Assembly (NCBI RefSeq): GCF_021155765.1
Contig: NC_060116.1
Location: forward strand, 17,752,657-17,816,656
Source of the DNA: Diprion similis
Taxonomy: Eukaryota > Arthropoda > Insecta > Hymenoptera > Diprionidae
Length of the DNA stretch: 64,000 nucleotides
Direction of reading: 5' to 3'
Positions within the stretch are counted from its first letter, which is position 1; each line of letters starts with the position of its first letter. A program made the translations under genes and the position numbers. Below are positions 26,001-37,594 of this stretch, in pieces. The notes beneath the pieces were generated by a model. The model was not told the DNA's origin. It worked only from the letters and a program-made list of their open reading frames with translations, and did no database searches.

Positions 26001-29000
26001 AAATGGCCTGACACTGCGACGCCTACACATATCTGCAAACTTTCTCGTTATCGCTTCCAGGTATGACTGTGGACGGACTATACAAAGTTTCAGCAGTAAA
26101 ATCTAAGGTCCAACATTTACGAAAACTTTACAATCAACGAGAAGTGGTAGACATGTCAGAGTTTGATCCTATGGTGGCTACAAGTCTGTTGATACTATTT
26201 CTCAGGTTGTAATTGAATTCTGACTGAAACATTTTTCAATAAAAATGAAAATATACCAGGTGCATAATTACATTGAGTAATCAGGACTTCTGTCTTCTGC
26301 CTTGTAGAGAGTTGCCTGAACCAATACTTCAAAATGACGAAGTTGTATCTCGATTTGAACAGGCAGCTTCATTGAAGGAAGTTGCTTTGAGAGAAACGCA
26401 GCTAATTGATCTGATAAGTCAACTACCCAAGTGTAACAAGACTCTTTTGGCATGGGTGATCTTGCATTTAGATCACCTCACTGCGCATGTGAGTGGTCTA
26501 GAGTAACTATTGCTTGGATGCTCAATGAATTGTGGTTCTTATCAAATTTCAGGAAAAAACTACCAAAATGAACGCCCAGTCTATTGCAATGACACTGAGT
26601 CCAGTTTTACAAATGAGCCATCGACTACTCTTGGCATTGCTTTTACATTGCAAGGCATTATTTGCAAATGTTGAATTAACCAAATATATTCCACCATTGG
26701 CCTCTGGTAGTCCAAACTTGCCGGACACCGTGGATGCCATAGCTGCCGAGTTGGCCAAACAAGAATCGTTATTGTCTCAAATTCATATGCAAATGAACGC
26801 AGGATTTGTTACCAAATTGAGAGAAGAACAATTGTGGGAAGTGCAGCGTCTTATAACACAGCTCAAGGTGAGAGGTTTTACAATTACGCAAAAAAAGAAA
26901 TACAGATTCCAGAATGGAGAAAAAAATATCTATCAAATATCAGTATGAGCAAACTAGCCGATCAATATAAGTACATTAATATTCCTTCCTTAGTTTGGAA
27001 TCTTTGTTTAAGAAATGAAGTTCTAGAAATGACAATCATCCTGTATGTTTGAGAATAGCACAGATTGCAGACTTATTACACTTGTAGAGAAAATACAAAA
27101 CCGTGCAAAAACTGGAGGGATCAGCACAGAAAAGTTTGGAAGAAGATTTGAAATTAGGTGACGAGGGTAATGTTGATATCAGTTTGCATAAAGCTAAGCT
27201 CGTGCCTGATGAAGATAATAGTTACATCAAAAGTGATTATCAGCCATTGCCTATGGCTGTTGTAATCCGTAACCAAAGTTGTTCTCAAAGTATCGATGAG
27301 TCAAACGACCAATGTGACACACCTGAAGTGAATGAGAAATTAGGAATGCTCCCTGCAAGTAAACATGTTTCGCAAACTAAATGCATCCAAGAAAAACTGG
27401 ATTGCACCAGTACTGAACTAACACCAGACGAAATAATTAATGAAAATAGTGGGGAAACTTTGCAAATTTGTATGTATAATATGTTAAATGAAACTTGCAT
27501 TTGTTTTTTTTTAAATAATTCCAAATCAAATTGTCACAACTAGAAAATATGATTTATACCTGCTTTTTTAAAGTGAAAGCTCGACAGATATCTCTCGATA
27601 ATGACGAGGAACTGAGAGAACGGCTGATCTATGGCGAATTATTGGCAATGCAGGCATCACTAGGATCGCGTATTGCCGAAGAGCGAGGTGAAGTAAAACG
27701 ATTGGCTGAGCTTTTGATGAATAAAGACAATGAAAGAAGTAAGCCGATAGACATTCCCCATACCCCTGAGGAAGCTGAAAGGGTTGCAACAATTGAACTT
27801 GTTCTGGAAAATCAGATGCTGGAGGTAAAAATTACATTTCATAGTTACTTTTATTCAATGTGACATACACGAACATTAATTTTTCGTCAACTCCAAGAAA
27901 ATTCATACAAGGGTTTGCATTCAAAGTTGCGCAATTTGGAAATTTTTTAAGCAGTACTTCTGCAACGAAATGTAACATTGTGCATAATTTTAGGCCTGCA
28001 CGTAGTTTTTCAAAAGCGATACAACGCTTTGTAATTTTCAAGGGTCCTTTCTGACAAATAAATAAATAAATAGATGAACAAACCGAATGAATCATTATTG
28101 GCAAAGTTTTCAGTTCTAATAACAGGGTTATCAAAATTTTAGTGTCGCGTGTAATCATGATGTAGATATAATACAGTTTACATTAAGGATTTTGAACCAC
28201 TTCTCATATTTAAGAATTATCAAACATTCAAGGGATATTAGACTGTACACATTTTACCGTACAAAAATTTTCATTGGTTTTGGTTCCAGAGTTTTCGTTA
28301 CGAATCATTTTGCCTGATGAATGACTACTTTTAGTAATGGCAGTATTAACGAAAGATCGAACTTTCCTTCATTTTATATACATCACAAGATTAGCATTTC
28401 ATTATTATTGTTTTCTTGCATTAAACTCTAAATAAAAACGAATGAGTTTTTTTTGAAAAAGGTAGGTTGCAACACTTAACAGAATGTGTTATTTTTATAT
28501 GATGAATTATTACTACAGAATTTCGTAATTTTTAGAATAAATTGAGTCATTTTATGTTTAATTTATTTTTTAAAGTAAGATAGTGTCAACAAATTTATGT
28601 GCATGAAGCGTTTCACGGTTACATGATCATGAATAAATATTTACTCCGTACTCATTTGTGTGCGACTCAGTTCGACCAACATTATTCATGACCTCGAGTG
28701 GAAAGATAAAACATAAAAAAGAATTCATATTCTTTCTGTTATTTATTTTGAAAACTATGAAGTTCTATAACAATATTTCATGACTTCAGTAATGTATTTT
28801 GGTGAAGCTCCATATTTTGCCTGCACTTTTTCCACTCTGAATAATTTTATAAAAAACTTGAAGATATAATAATAATAATAAAACAAAATACACTCTAAAG
28901 ACGGCATCACCCACAAAAACCTACTCCCAAGCTTGAAATTTTGCAGTTTTATACATTGCCCATATCAAATAAGTATGACGTATGTATATGTTGCTAATTA

Positions 29001-29135
29001 TTGTTTTAGAAAAAAAAGGCCACACTTGTAAGAACTATTATTGAAGAAAATATGGCTTGCGTTGAATTACGTGCACAGTTCGTGATACAACAACTTTTTC
29101 ATCAAAACTGTACACTTGCTGCAAAACAAATTTAA
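23034..29135 (+). CDS. RALBP1: RalA-binding protein 1 (RLIP/RLIP76), RhoGAP
   Basis: A Ral effector with a RhoGAP domain, acting in endocytosis and cytoskeletal signalling. Exons: 23034-23118, 23494-23629, 24937-25184, 25275-25391, 26061-26205, 26308-26488, 26553-26867, 27088-27469, 27574-27824, 29010-29135. These total 1986 nt (661 residues; human 655). The N-terminus is MDFESPDVEKDFPGLYASE, followed by GKRKDKKDKKDRGY and a very Lys/Asp/Glu-rich segment (residues 74-156). The RhoGAP domain (~157-345) has LRELPEPIL and KMNAQSIAMTLSP. The Ral-binding coiled coil (~370-430) has LWEVQRLITQLKRK. The C-terminal coiled coil ends ATLVRTIIEENMACVELR. The arginine-finger position is Lys204 (GLYKVSA; human GIYRVSG). 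Intron 4 begins GC (25392) and phase forces that reading. The acceptor at 27574 could alternatively be 27580 (two codons shorter). Confidence 0.94.
23982..24005 (+). repeat. Poly(A) tract in a RALBP1 intron
   Basis: A homopolymer of more than 20 A residues lies in intron 2. It could be a microsatellite or a retro-insertion tail; nothing upstream of it looks like a SINE or LINE. Confidence 0.5.
25536..25825. mobile_element. G-run-bounded foldback element in a RALBP1 intron
   Basis: It lies in the GC-AG intron 25392-26060. The left edge is a run of 20 G followed by TCTATCAACTAAAGT; the right edge is the inverse, ACTTTAGTCGTTGGACCCCC. Inner arms pair GACGGCTG/CAGCCATC, CTGTTTTGTGTTCC/GGAACACAAAACAG and TAACCCTGG/CCAGGGT. 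About 285 bp, no coding capacity. Confidence 0.75.
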
Positions 29136-29697
29136 TCATTTCTAAGGTAATGACAGTAAATTAATTTACGAAGATGTTTCTTGAACTAGCATAGAATATA
29201 CATGACGCAAGGAAATAAGGTGAAACAATGCGCATACGCTTTAGTTGAACCAATTAGAGAACGTATCCAAGGTGACGTCATATAGGCTTGATATTTTGTT
29301 CTTCAGTGTTTATATTATTATTTTTGCAAGTTTTAACAGCACAAACTGGGGTTTTCAGCAAACGGAATGTACAGAAATAAATAAGTAACCTCAAGTAACC
29401 TATTTACGTGATTTCTGTGACTTCATCTTGCGTATACGCTGCCTGAGCGAAAATCGGTCTTCAGTTCTGACACACCTTATCTCCTCACATCGTGACAATG
29501 TAAACCGATCTGACTCTCATGCGTCTTTGACATATCTTTGTGACGCTCAAAAGGTCTTCAAGAATCAATATATTATAGCTACAGTTTTCAAGTAGTGGCT
29601 GAGTTTTTACCTAGATGGTTGAACAATCGGCCCACACATCTATAAATTAATATAATATTTATTGAGAAGTCGCATTGTTGTACAAAGTCATTTATTA
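29136..29697. other. RALBP1/NOC3L convergent 3' interval
   Basis: AT-rich spacer between two convergent genes. The NOC3L polyadenylation signal (AATAAA on the minus strand) follows its stop codon closely. No other feature is seen. Confidence 0.6.
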
Positions 29698-32600
29698 TCA
29701 TGTACATTTAACTTTTTTCAATTTAAAAGCCCCATAAAAGTTCGTAGCTATGTCATTTTGTTGCGAATGTTGGAAAATAGTTTCCAAATAATCCCCGTAA
29801 CGTTTCGTTATAAGTTCATTGTAGCCGCACAATTTCACGGATATTACTTTTTTGGGTGCAGGAACAGCAGGCTTGAACATGACCCCTGTCGTTTCGTATT
29901 CGTGAAAGAGGTCCACTGGAGATCTTAAAAAGGAGGGAAAAGAATATATTGAAAAATGAATTATTACTATTATTACCAGCAAATGTTTTGTAAGCATACT
30001 TCGAAACCACCATCAATAGTGGTTCTTTTTTTTAAATATATTAAATTGTCCCTGCATATATAACCATTCCTCACACTCACAATTTCCCAAATTCTGGCTC
30101 TAAGCTGCCCTCTCCACTTGTAGGAACTCCTTTCGCAATATTCTTCGCCATTTTTTGCACCATTGGATGATAGTGTGTCTGAAAGTGAATGGTATTAAGT
30201 CAACAGACGTATCCTCACCATTTTGTGCTGAAAAAATGCTATTTATTTTAAGTTTACTTGTAAAGGAACGAGTTCCCACAAAGCTGAACGTTGAGCATTG
30301 CAATATTCTGGTTCATTCAGCACCGAATCATAGAAACCTTCTCCTATGGAGGAATCCGTGTCCAGTAAAATGTCAGCTGCTTTTCCAAGTTGCATCACCG
30401 TCTTGATGATAGCTAGTACCCCAAGCGTACCATTGTGTTCTAATTGTAGTGCCAAAATACTTATTCGTTTCAAAAAGGCAGCAAGTCGATTCTGTGAGAT
30501 GTTCTTACGTTTTTTTATCAAAATGTTACCCAGTGTTCGTAAAATAATTATTAAATCCGCATGATTTTTACCCGCACGAATACCAAGTAAGTTTCTATAG
30601 AGGTGCGAATAAAACCTGAAAAACAAATATGAAAGAATTATCCCGCACTTGGTCGTCTGATATTTTTATTTATATATCGTAAGTGTACTATTTTCCGAAG
30701 CTCATACTTACCTTGATGGATCAATGTTCAATGCCTCCCCTTGCCCAGATAAAATAACAAAGACAGTTTCAATGCAATACAGTTGCTCTTTCAAACTTAA
30801 GGTGTTGCCTTCCAATAACCGATTCAGAACATTGACTAAATCTTGATAGAACTCTATATTAATGCTGTGTGCAAACCTACGAAAATTAAATAAATGCTCT
30901 TTCACATGATATCATTTGAACAAGTTAAGTTAGAAACTGTTGTAAAGTCTAATTGTTTCTTAATACCACTTTAAGGACAAAAATCACGTCTTTCTGATTG
31001 GGAAGGGGAACCAAGTAGTAGAGGAGTATGTAGATACACCTGCTGTACTTAGATCACATGATATCTGTTGAATATTCGAGTGTGAAATGCTATGTTATTA
31101 TCAACCCAAACATTGATAGTAAATCTTTGGGGCTTCGCAAAAGCACCTATTCTGAGGAAAATTCAGCGTACGATAACCTGACAGTCAGCATTACCACTTG
31201 GTACAGCTGGTGTATTCATATGCATATGTCTCCCTCCTTGGTCTATCTTCACCCACCAAATTTGAATTGGCTTAAAGATGTCTCATGTTTATCCATAAGA
31301 TACTTTAATTTGTGAGGAAAAAATGAGGTGATAATTTGTGCTTAAATGAAAACGTACTTAGCTAATCCTTGTAACGTAATGGACAACATTTTGCCCGTTG
31401 GGTTTTGCTTCAGAGTGCGGAAGTAAATAGTGAACACTATGCTGGTTATATCGGTCAGCACCTGTTGCTTGCTCTGTTTATTCTCTTCCGCTTTAGTCTC
31501 CATCATCTCTTTTTCAACCTGTTCTAGCTTCTTTTTTCTCTTCCGTTCTCGTTTACTCATAGAAATTAATTTCTGCTTATGCATCTGGAGTTTCTTCTGT
31601 TTCAATTCTTCTATTTTGCCCTTGTCCAAATCTATATCAGAAATTTTCAGAACCAACAGTACGGTCAATAATTCAGCATAAACTGAGTGACCCCTAGTTT
31701 TTATATACTGATTTATCCGACGCACAATCTGTAAAAAGGACAAAGAGATCAAGAACTGGCAAAGCATTAGTGTCAACAAATTTTGATCAAGACTAAGGAA
31801 AGTTTCCTTATCTACTATCTTTGTATTTCAATGGGAGATTAATTTTATCATACAAACTCTCACCACAAGAGATAATTCGCCACGTTTATCTTCCTTGAAT
31901 ATTTGAGTAACACATTTAGCCACTATCTCCCTTACACTTGACCATTTACTATCTAAGTATGGAACCAAAAGGTTAGCAATATTGACAGAGAAATTGAAAT
32001 ATGGATGTGCGACCAAAAGCTCTGACATACAACTGATAGCAATTTCTCCCAATCTTTTTTCCTGCTCTTGTAACTTGTTCATGTTACTGCTCTTTCTGTT
32101 CAATGTGCTAGCCAATTTTTCAAGCTTCTGTAAGTACAACTTGTAGCTTTTCAACATTACTGCTTCATAATTTTGTAAATTCAATGTCTCCTTTCTCACT
32201 AAAAAAAATTTCATTTCATGATTTTATTAGCATGATATATCATCATATAGAATAATATGAGGAACAATATGAGAGGCGTTTCAAAGGAATTGAATTGTGG
32301 ACTAGATCAGTAATCATTATCATACATTTAACTTTATCTTGGGGGATTTGTTTAATGCTGTAAGAAGGTAGAATGTCCTTGAATACTTCCAACAAGGATA
32401 CCATTGCCAATTTCCTAACAGTAATATAAACTTCTGGATGATCTTCTTCCATAAGTGACAAAAGTACTTTCAAGTTTCCAGCCTTCAGTTCAGGATTTTC
32501 TAATAATCCACTTGACAAAATTCCGATCTTGAAACGACGTGATTGGAGTACCTCTTCTCTGCATGCCAACAGTTCTACCACTGATACTGGTTTACTTACA

Positions 32601-34402
32601 TCTATTTTTCCCTCTTCCTAAACAAAGTGTTAATTAATACCACGTGCATTTTAATATAAAAATATACCTTTAATATACCACGGCTCTTGAAAGAGTTTCC
32701 CTTTTACAATGGATTTACATCGCTCGTAAATATCAATATCTCAGTCTTTTGTTTAATCATTATTCTCAGATTTGGGTAATTTCTTACAACATATTCTAGG
32801 TTCAGTTCCTGGTCGCTCAATTCTTCATCATCTACAGACTGTAGATCATTACTTTTATGCTCCTGCTCAATTCTTAATTCTTTCTCTTCATCCAACTTCT
32901 CTATTTCACTTAGTGGAACATGCCGCTCAATTAATTTATTTTGAGATTTGATGGGCAGAAGCATACGTGTGCGACTAGTTGTAACTGTGGTGTCGACTGT
33001 CGCATTTTCATACTTCTCCTCTAAATCATCAAATTCTGTTGATTTTCTCCATTTTCGTTTGATTTTAGACTCTGGTCTAGATTAAGAAAATGCAGAAAGT
33101 GACTTGTTTTAGTATATTAGCAAGCTAGATGGCTCCTCCAATTGGGAGATACTTTGAGAAAAATGAAAATTAACTTTAACAAAATGTCAAGATGGTAGTG
33201 TATTGTAATTATAGACTGTTGAAGAGAAAATTAATATTTTGACATTTATATGGTTAAAATTTTCTGTTTGGATAGATGGTGCTGAAATCACCAGAGATTA
33301 CCTTTTTTTTTAGGTACTCCATAATACTAACACAAGTTTTTATTCCATCATTGTATATAAAGGTATAAATTTGGATTAATTACGTACTGGCTTAATCGAA
33401 TTCGGCTAAGCAGATTGTAACTCTGGTTAGATACAGCTTTTTTCAAAAATTCCAAGTCATCTTTTTCAACCATTCCAAGCATATCTTCACCATGATCGCT
33501 CTCATCTTCTGTTTCAACATTATCTGATACGAGTGTCGTGGGTGGCTTTTGCAACTGTTTTCGAGTTTTATGATTTCTACGGCTCTTCAATTTTCCCTGC
33601 TTAGAAAGTTTAGTCCTCGTCTGATTGTTCCTTTTTATCTTACTGATTTTCGACTTTGCTATTTTCTTGACGAAATAATAGAACAAGCAAATTAATAAGA
33701 GCACTAAAATATTACAGAACTGCATTTACTAACGTTAATGAAATATCAGGGAAAAAATCATCGATGTCCAATTTCGGATATAACTTTCAAGAAGCTTTTT
33801 AAAACATGAGTATGTTTGTCATTAGGATTTATTAAATTTTAGACCATCCTAAAGGTGTGAAATAATGATTTTTCCTCACGTGCATTCTTATAACAACGTT
33901 ACTAACTTTAAACTTCTTAAATGCTGCATATTCTCTGATGACTGGCATCCAGATTGAAAAAGAGCTCTTGTTAAATATGAATGGTGCAAAAAATTTGCAT
34001 CAAAAAGTAAGGGTAACATGATAGATAAAAAATTCAAAACACGTGTCTCAGTTTCTCCTAACACTACAGAGAATCGGTGTTGTTTACTAATTGAAGTCAT
34101 CTAGAAAAAACATTTTAGGTCATCTCTAGCTGACTCATACACATGAATTAGTTTTCATTGTTGATTTTAAGAGCATTTGTGCACGAATATGCTATCATGT
34201 GAGAGATCATAATTCTTTACATGTGTCGAAAGTACGAATTCCCGAGAATCGATAATACTGTATATGATTATTGTTGCAATGAACAGATTGATAGAATAGC
34301 GCGTTGCACCTTTAGGTTATGTCACCTTGTGCAATCGGGTGAAGATTTGTTACAGTGCATCTAAATCATATATATATAAAAATTTATTTGACTTACCCCC
34401 AT
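29698..34402 (-). CDS. NOC3L: Nucleolar complex protein 3 homolog
   Basis: NOC3 acts in 60S pre-ribosome maturation and, in yeast, replication licensing. Exons: 34397-34402, 33388-33665, 32719-33076, 32326-32617, 31864-32198, 31358-31728, 30712-30876, 30258-30615, 30081-30178, 29698-29923. They total 2487 nt (828 residues; human 800) with consistent phases. The first coding exon is only ATG GGG; joined on, it gives MGKIAKSKISKIKRNNQTRT, a typical NOC3 start. Conserved blocks: ITVRKLAMVSLLEVFKDI, LLVAHPYFNFSVNI, LSGQGEALNIDP, LNEPEYCNAQRSALWEL, HYHPMVQ. A Lys/Arg-rich helix (KRERKRKKKLEQ) is the nucleolar-type basic segment. The donor of exon 3 is uncertain: GTAAGA 69 nt further upstream, followed by a 33-nt microexon near 32667-32699, is an alternative that preserves frame. 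The stop is followed at once by AATAAA. Confidence 0.94.
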
Positions 34403-34637
34403 ATCAGAAAACTGGTTTTTAAGCAGAAATGGTAAACGCTGCTTTCATACACACGCCACTTCCAGCGTCAATCAATTTCAAAATTGATGCCATGCACGTG
34501 GTCTACACGGGTGTCGGGTGATGGGATCGTTAATTCACGACATTCACGAGCTGAGGAGCTAGGGGGTGACATTCAATGCGTTCCGAAATACACTTGCAGT
34601 AAGTACTTTCTGCCCAACGCTGCCGACTACTCCCGAC

Positions 34638-35360
34638 CAGCGTTGCCAACTCTTCTAGAGTAAATTATCGACGCAGGGCCGTGAAATTATGGTACTTTTA
34701 TGGTACAGTCATCAAACGAAATTATTGATTCAGGACCGTAAATTATGGTACTTTAAAGCCCTGTATCCGCGATCAAAGCTTTTCAATTAGGTAAATAGAA
34801 AGAAAAAAATACTCAGAGTTGACTCATAGATGAGACTTGGATTGAAAGGTTGGATCAAACATTTTGGTGAATTTATTTTACATGTCCAGAAAAATTGAGA
34901 ATATGATAATATTATCTGATATGTAGATCATAAATTAACTGAGGTTATATGACCGTGTATCAAGGTTTCGTGAAAAAGCTAGTGTAGCGCAGAGGACGAG
35001 GTTTTCAACTGCGACACAATGCGACACAGTGTCAACATTTCTGGTGTATTCCTTCGCCCGGATTGTCTGCTTACGCCAGAAAGTTGACACTGCGTTAGAT
35101 TGTGTCGGTATGTGAAAACTCCCAAATAACTGATGAAAAGTGTTGTGCAGGTCCCCGCTAGGGGTCGAGCTAGCCAGGCTGAAAAAAATAACTAGGAGCA
35201 AGTACCAGATATGCAAAATTATGGTCCAAAATTATGGAATTTACTTCGGTATTCAGAATTATGGTATATTTTTTGAGTATGATACGCGTGGTATGGTACA
35301 TGGTACAGATGGTTGAATTATGGTACGATTCCATAATTATGGTACGAGTTGGCAACGCTG
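34638..35360. mobile_element. hAT-type MITE with intact 8-bp target-site duplication
   Basis: The 15-bp terminal inverted repeats are CAGCGTTGCCAACTC (34638-34652) and GAGTTGGCAACGCTG (35346-35360). They begin CAG and end CTG, as in hAT elements. The flanking direct repeat CTCCCGAC is at 34630-34637 and 35361-35368, the 8-bp duplication expected of hAT. Inside, ATTATGGTAC recurs many times and an inner inverted pair at about 35001-35115 surrounds TGCGACACA. There is no transposase. It lies in the NOC3L/LYAR promoter interval. Confidence 0.9.
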
Positions 35361-35908
35361 CTCCCGACCTTAGCTCCCGACCAACTGAGAATAATAATCT
35401 GCGCCAGCACTGGCCAGCACCGCCGTCGGCGAGAATTGGAACTATTATTTGCCGAAATTCCGGCCGCAGCTAGCTTCACGTATGAAGCGCCGAGTGGGAC
35501 CTCTTTGTCTTTTCGGCAGCTTGGATCGTAGAGCTTGAAGTCGCTTGAATCTCTTTGGCTTGAATCACCACGAGGTATTAAGATTTAAGTTAAGTGAATT
35601 TACCACTAGCGTCCGTTTCCCCCTACGCAAAGCAAACGGCGTTTAATTTTTTCTGTATAGTTTGAAGATAGGCTGAACTTGCTTTAAATTTCAACCAACG
35701 TTGGAGGATTCTGGTCTAGGTCTGTGATTTACCCCGACCCGAGTTTATTTTACCCAACACTTATGGCTCATTTCTAAAACGGCTGATAAACTTGTAGGTT
35801 AGTTTACTTTCATGCTGTCAACAGTTGCCAGTCTGATAAAATCCCGACAGAGCGAATTCAAGAAAAAAACTTGGTCTTCGGTAACGTGAATACAGTTTAT
35901 CCATAAGA

Positions 35909-37156
35909 ATGGTATTTTTCACGTGTACTCACTGTGGCGAGGCAATAAAGAAGCCCAAAGTTGAAAAACACTTTCAATTCAAGTGCAGAAATTCCATTTC
36001 AGTCAGCTGCATGGATTGTTTCCAAGATTTTCGGTATGGTCTAGTTGGGTTAATTTGATTTAAAAATAAAAAACTACAATACAATTGGCAATATGAAAAA
36101 TTTGTATTATATTTTGTATAAACTGTGTGCTAGATGATGTATGATTTCATGTATAGGGGACAAGAGTATGCCAAACACACCAAATGCATAACGGAGGCGC
36201 AGCGTTATGGTGGAAAAGACTTTGTCCCCCGGCCGAGCAAAAACAAAGGAGAGCAAAAACAACAAGATTGGATTGCAGTAGTACATGCTGTCATTGAAAA
36301 TTCAGAAAACCTATCAATTGCCGAAAGGAACATTCTTAATGTGTTATCCAATCATGACAATGTGCCAAGAAAGAAAGCAAAGTTTTTCAATTTTATGAAA
36401 AGCATGTTAGCTGGTCGAGTTGACTTGACAGTTCTTGAAAGTATATGGACTAAAATGGAAGAAGCTTTTAAGAAAACTTCAGCAAATAAAGCTACTACAA
36501 ATACTAATGTTTGTTCTCTCGCTCAAGATAATGGAGTGATACCTTCGATTCAGACAGATATATTGGAAAATGAAAACAACGAGAATATAACCAACGAATA
36601 TAAAAGAGCAGATCCTAATATCGAATACAGTGGGAAATCAGAGAGTTGTGAAATCAGCTTACAGACAACTGATGGTAGTATGAGCAATAAATCAAAAAAA
36701 TTGCTGAAGCGGAAAATGTCTAAAGAAATGCAATGTCAGAAGGAGGAAAATTTTCACACTAACAACAGGAACTATGAAAATTTCGAGCAAAATTTATCTT
36801 CTTCAATAGGTATGGAAGAAAACTGTGTTGGAAGTAAGAAATCTAAAAAACTTATAGGTGATGAATTAGAAAGTACTAATTTAATAACTGTAATGAGTCA
36901 GAACTATTGTAAAAATATTTCCAATAATAATGAAATTGTAGTTAAGAAATTTAACTGGAGTGATGCTATATTGGAGGTACTCCACTCTAAAAAGGAAATT
37001 TCTTTGAGGAAATTGAGGAAAAATGTCTTACGACAATATCAAACGTATAGTAAAGTTGCAGTACTGAACGGAAATCCTGCTACTAAGTTTGATAGAAAAA
37101 TTAATAGAATGACGCAGATTGTTATTGAAGATGGAAAAGTTAAGTTGGCAAAGTGA
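35909..37156 (+). CDS. LYAR: Cell growth-regulating nucleolar protein LYAR
   Basis: A nucleolar nucleic-acid-binding protein linked to rRNA transcription and processing. Two exons, 35909-36033 and 36157-37156, joined in phase 2 across a 123-bp intron; 1125 nt, 374 residues. The start is MVFFTCTHCGE, the family N-terminus. Two C2HC fingers: Cys6, Cys9, His21, Cys26 and Cys34, Cys37, His49, Cys52, then CITEAQRYGGKDF. A basic stretch KKLLKRKMSKE (~187-197) may be a nucleolar signal. The C-terminal block KFNWSDAILEVLHSKKEISL, then KLRKNVL and DGKVKLAK, matches LYAR from other animals. The middle is Asn/Glu-rich and low in complexity. An AATAAA-like signal lies near 37196. Convergent with NSE4. 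Confidence 0.94.
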
Positions 37157-37594
37157 TATCTAAACAGACAACATCATGTAAAGAAGAAAAACAACAATAA
37201 AAATAAGGGAATATTGATCTATCATCATTCATACAATATTACCTACTTGCGTTATTTGTTAAGTTGCATGCGGTGGTAAATTTACATTTTTATAAACGTT
37301 CCCCTTCTGCCAAATAATAAATAATGAAAAACTGGTCCACCCACTCCTATAAATATCTTAGGTGATACATGGATAGTCTCTAACAAATTCTCCCTAAAAT
37401 TTTAATAAAACATGCTTAAGCTGGTATATCTCTCCAAAATTGACAGTACTGCAGATATAGGATAATTAGGTGCAAGTAAGAAATCATAAGAACGAAAAAA
37501 ATTAAACATGTGAAAAATAAAATATATGTTTATTGTTCAAAAGGAGGATTGTTATATTAGTGTGATTTTTGAATCAGTCTTGTGCGGGGGAAAT
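37157..37594. other. LYAR/NSE4 convergent 3' interval
   Basis: AT-rich spacer. It holds polyadenylation-type signals for both genes: AATAAA on plus near 37196 and on minus near 37530. Nothing else is seen. Confidence 0.6.
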
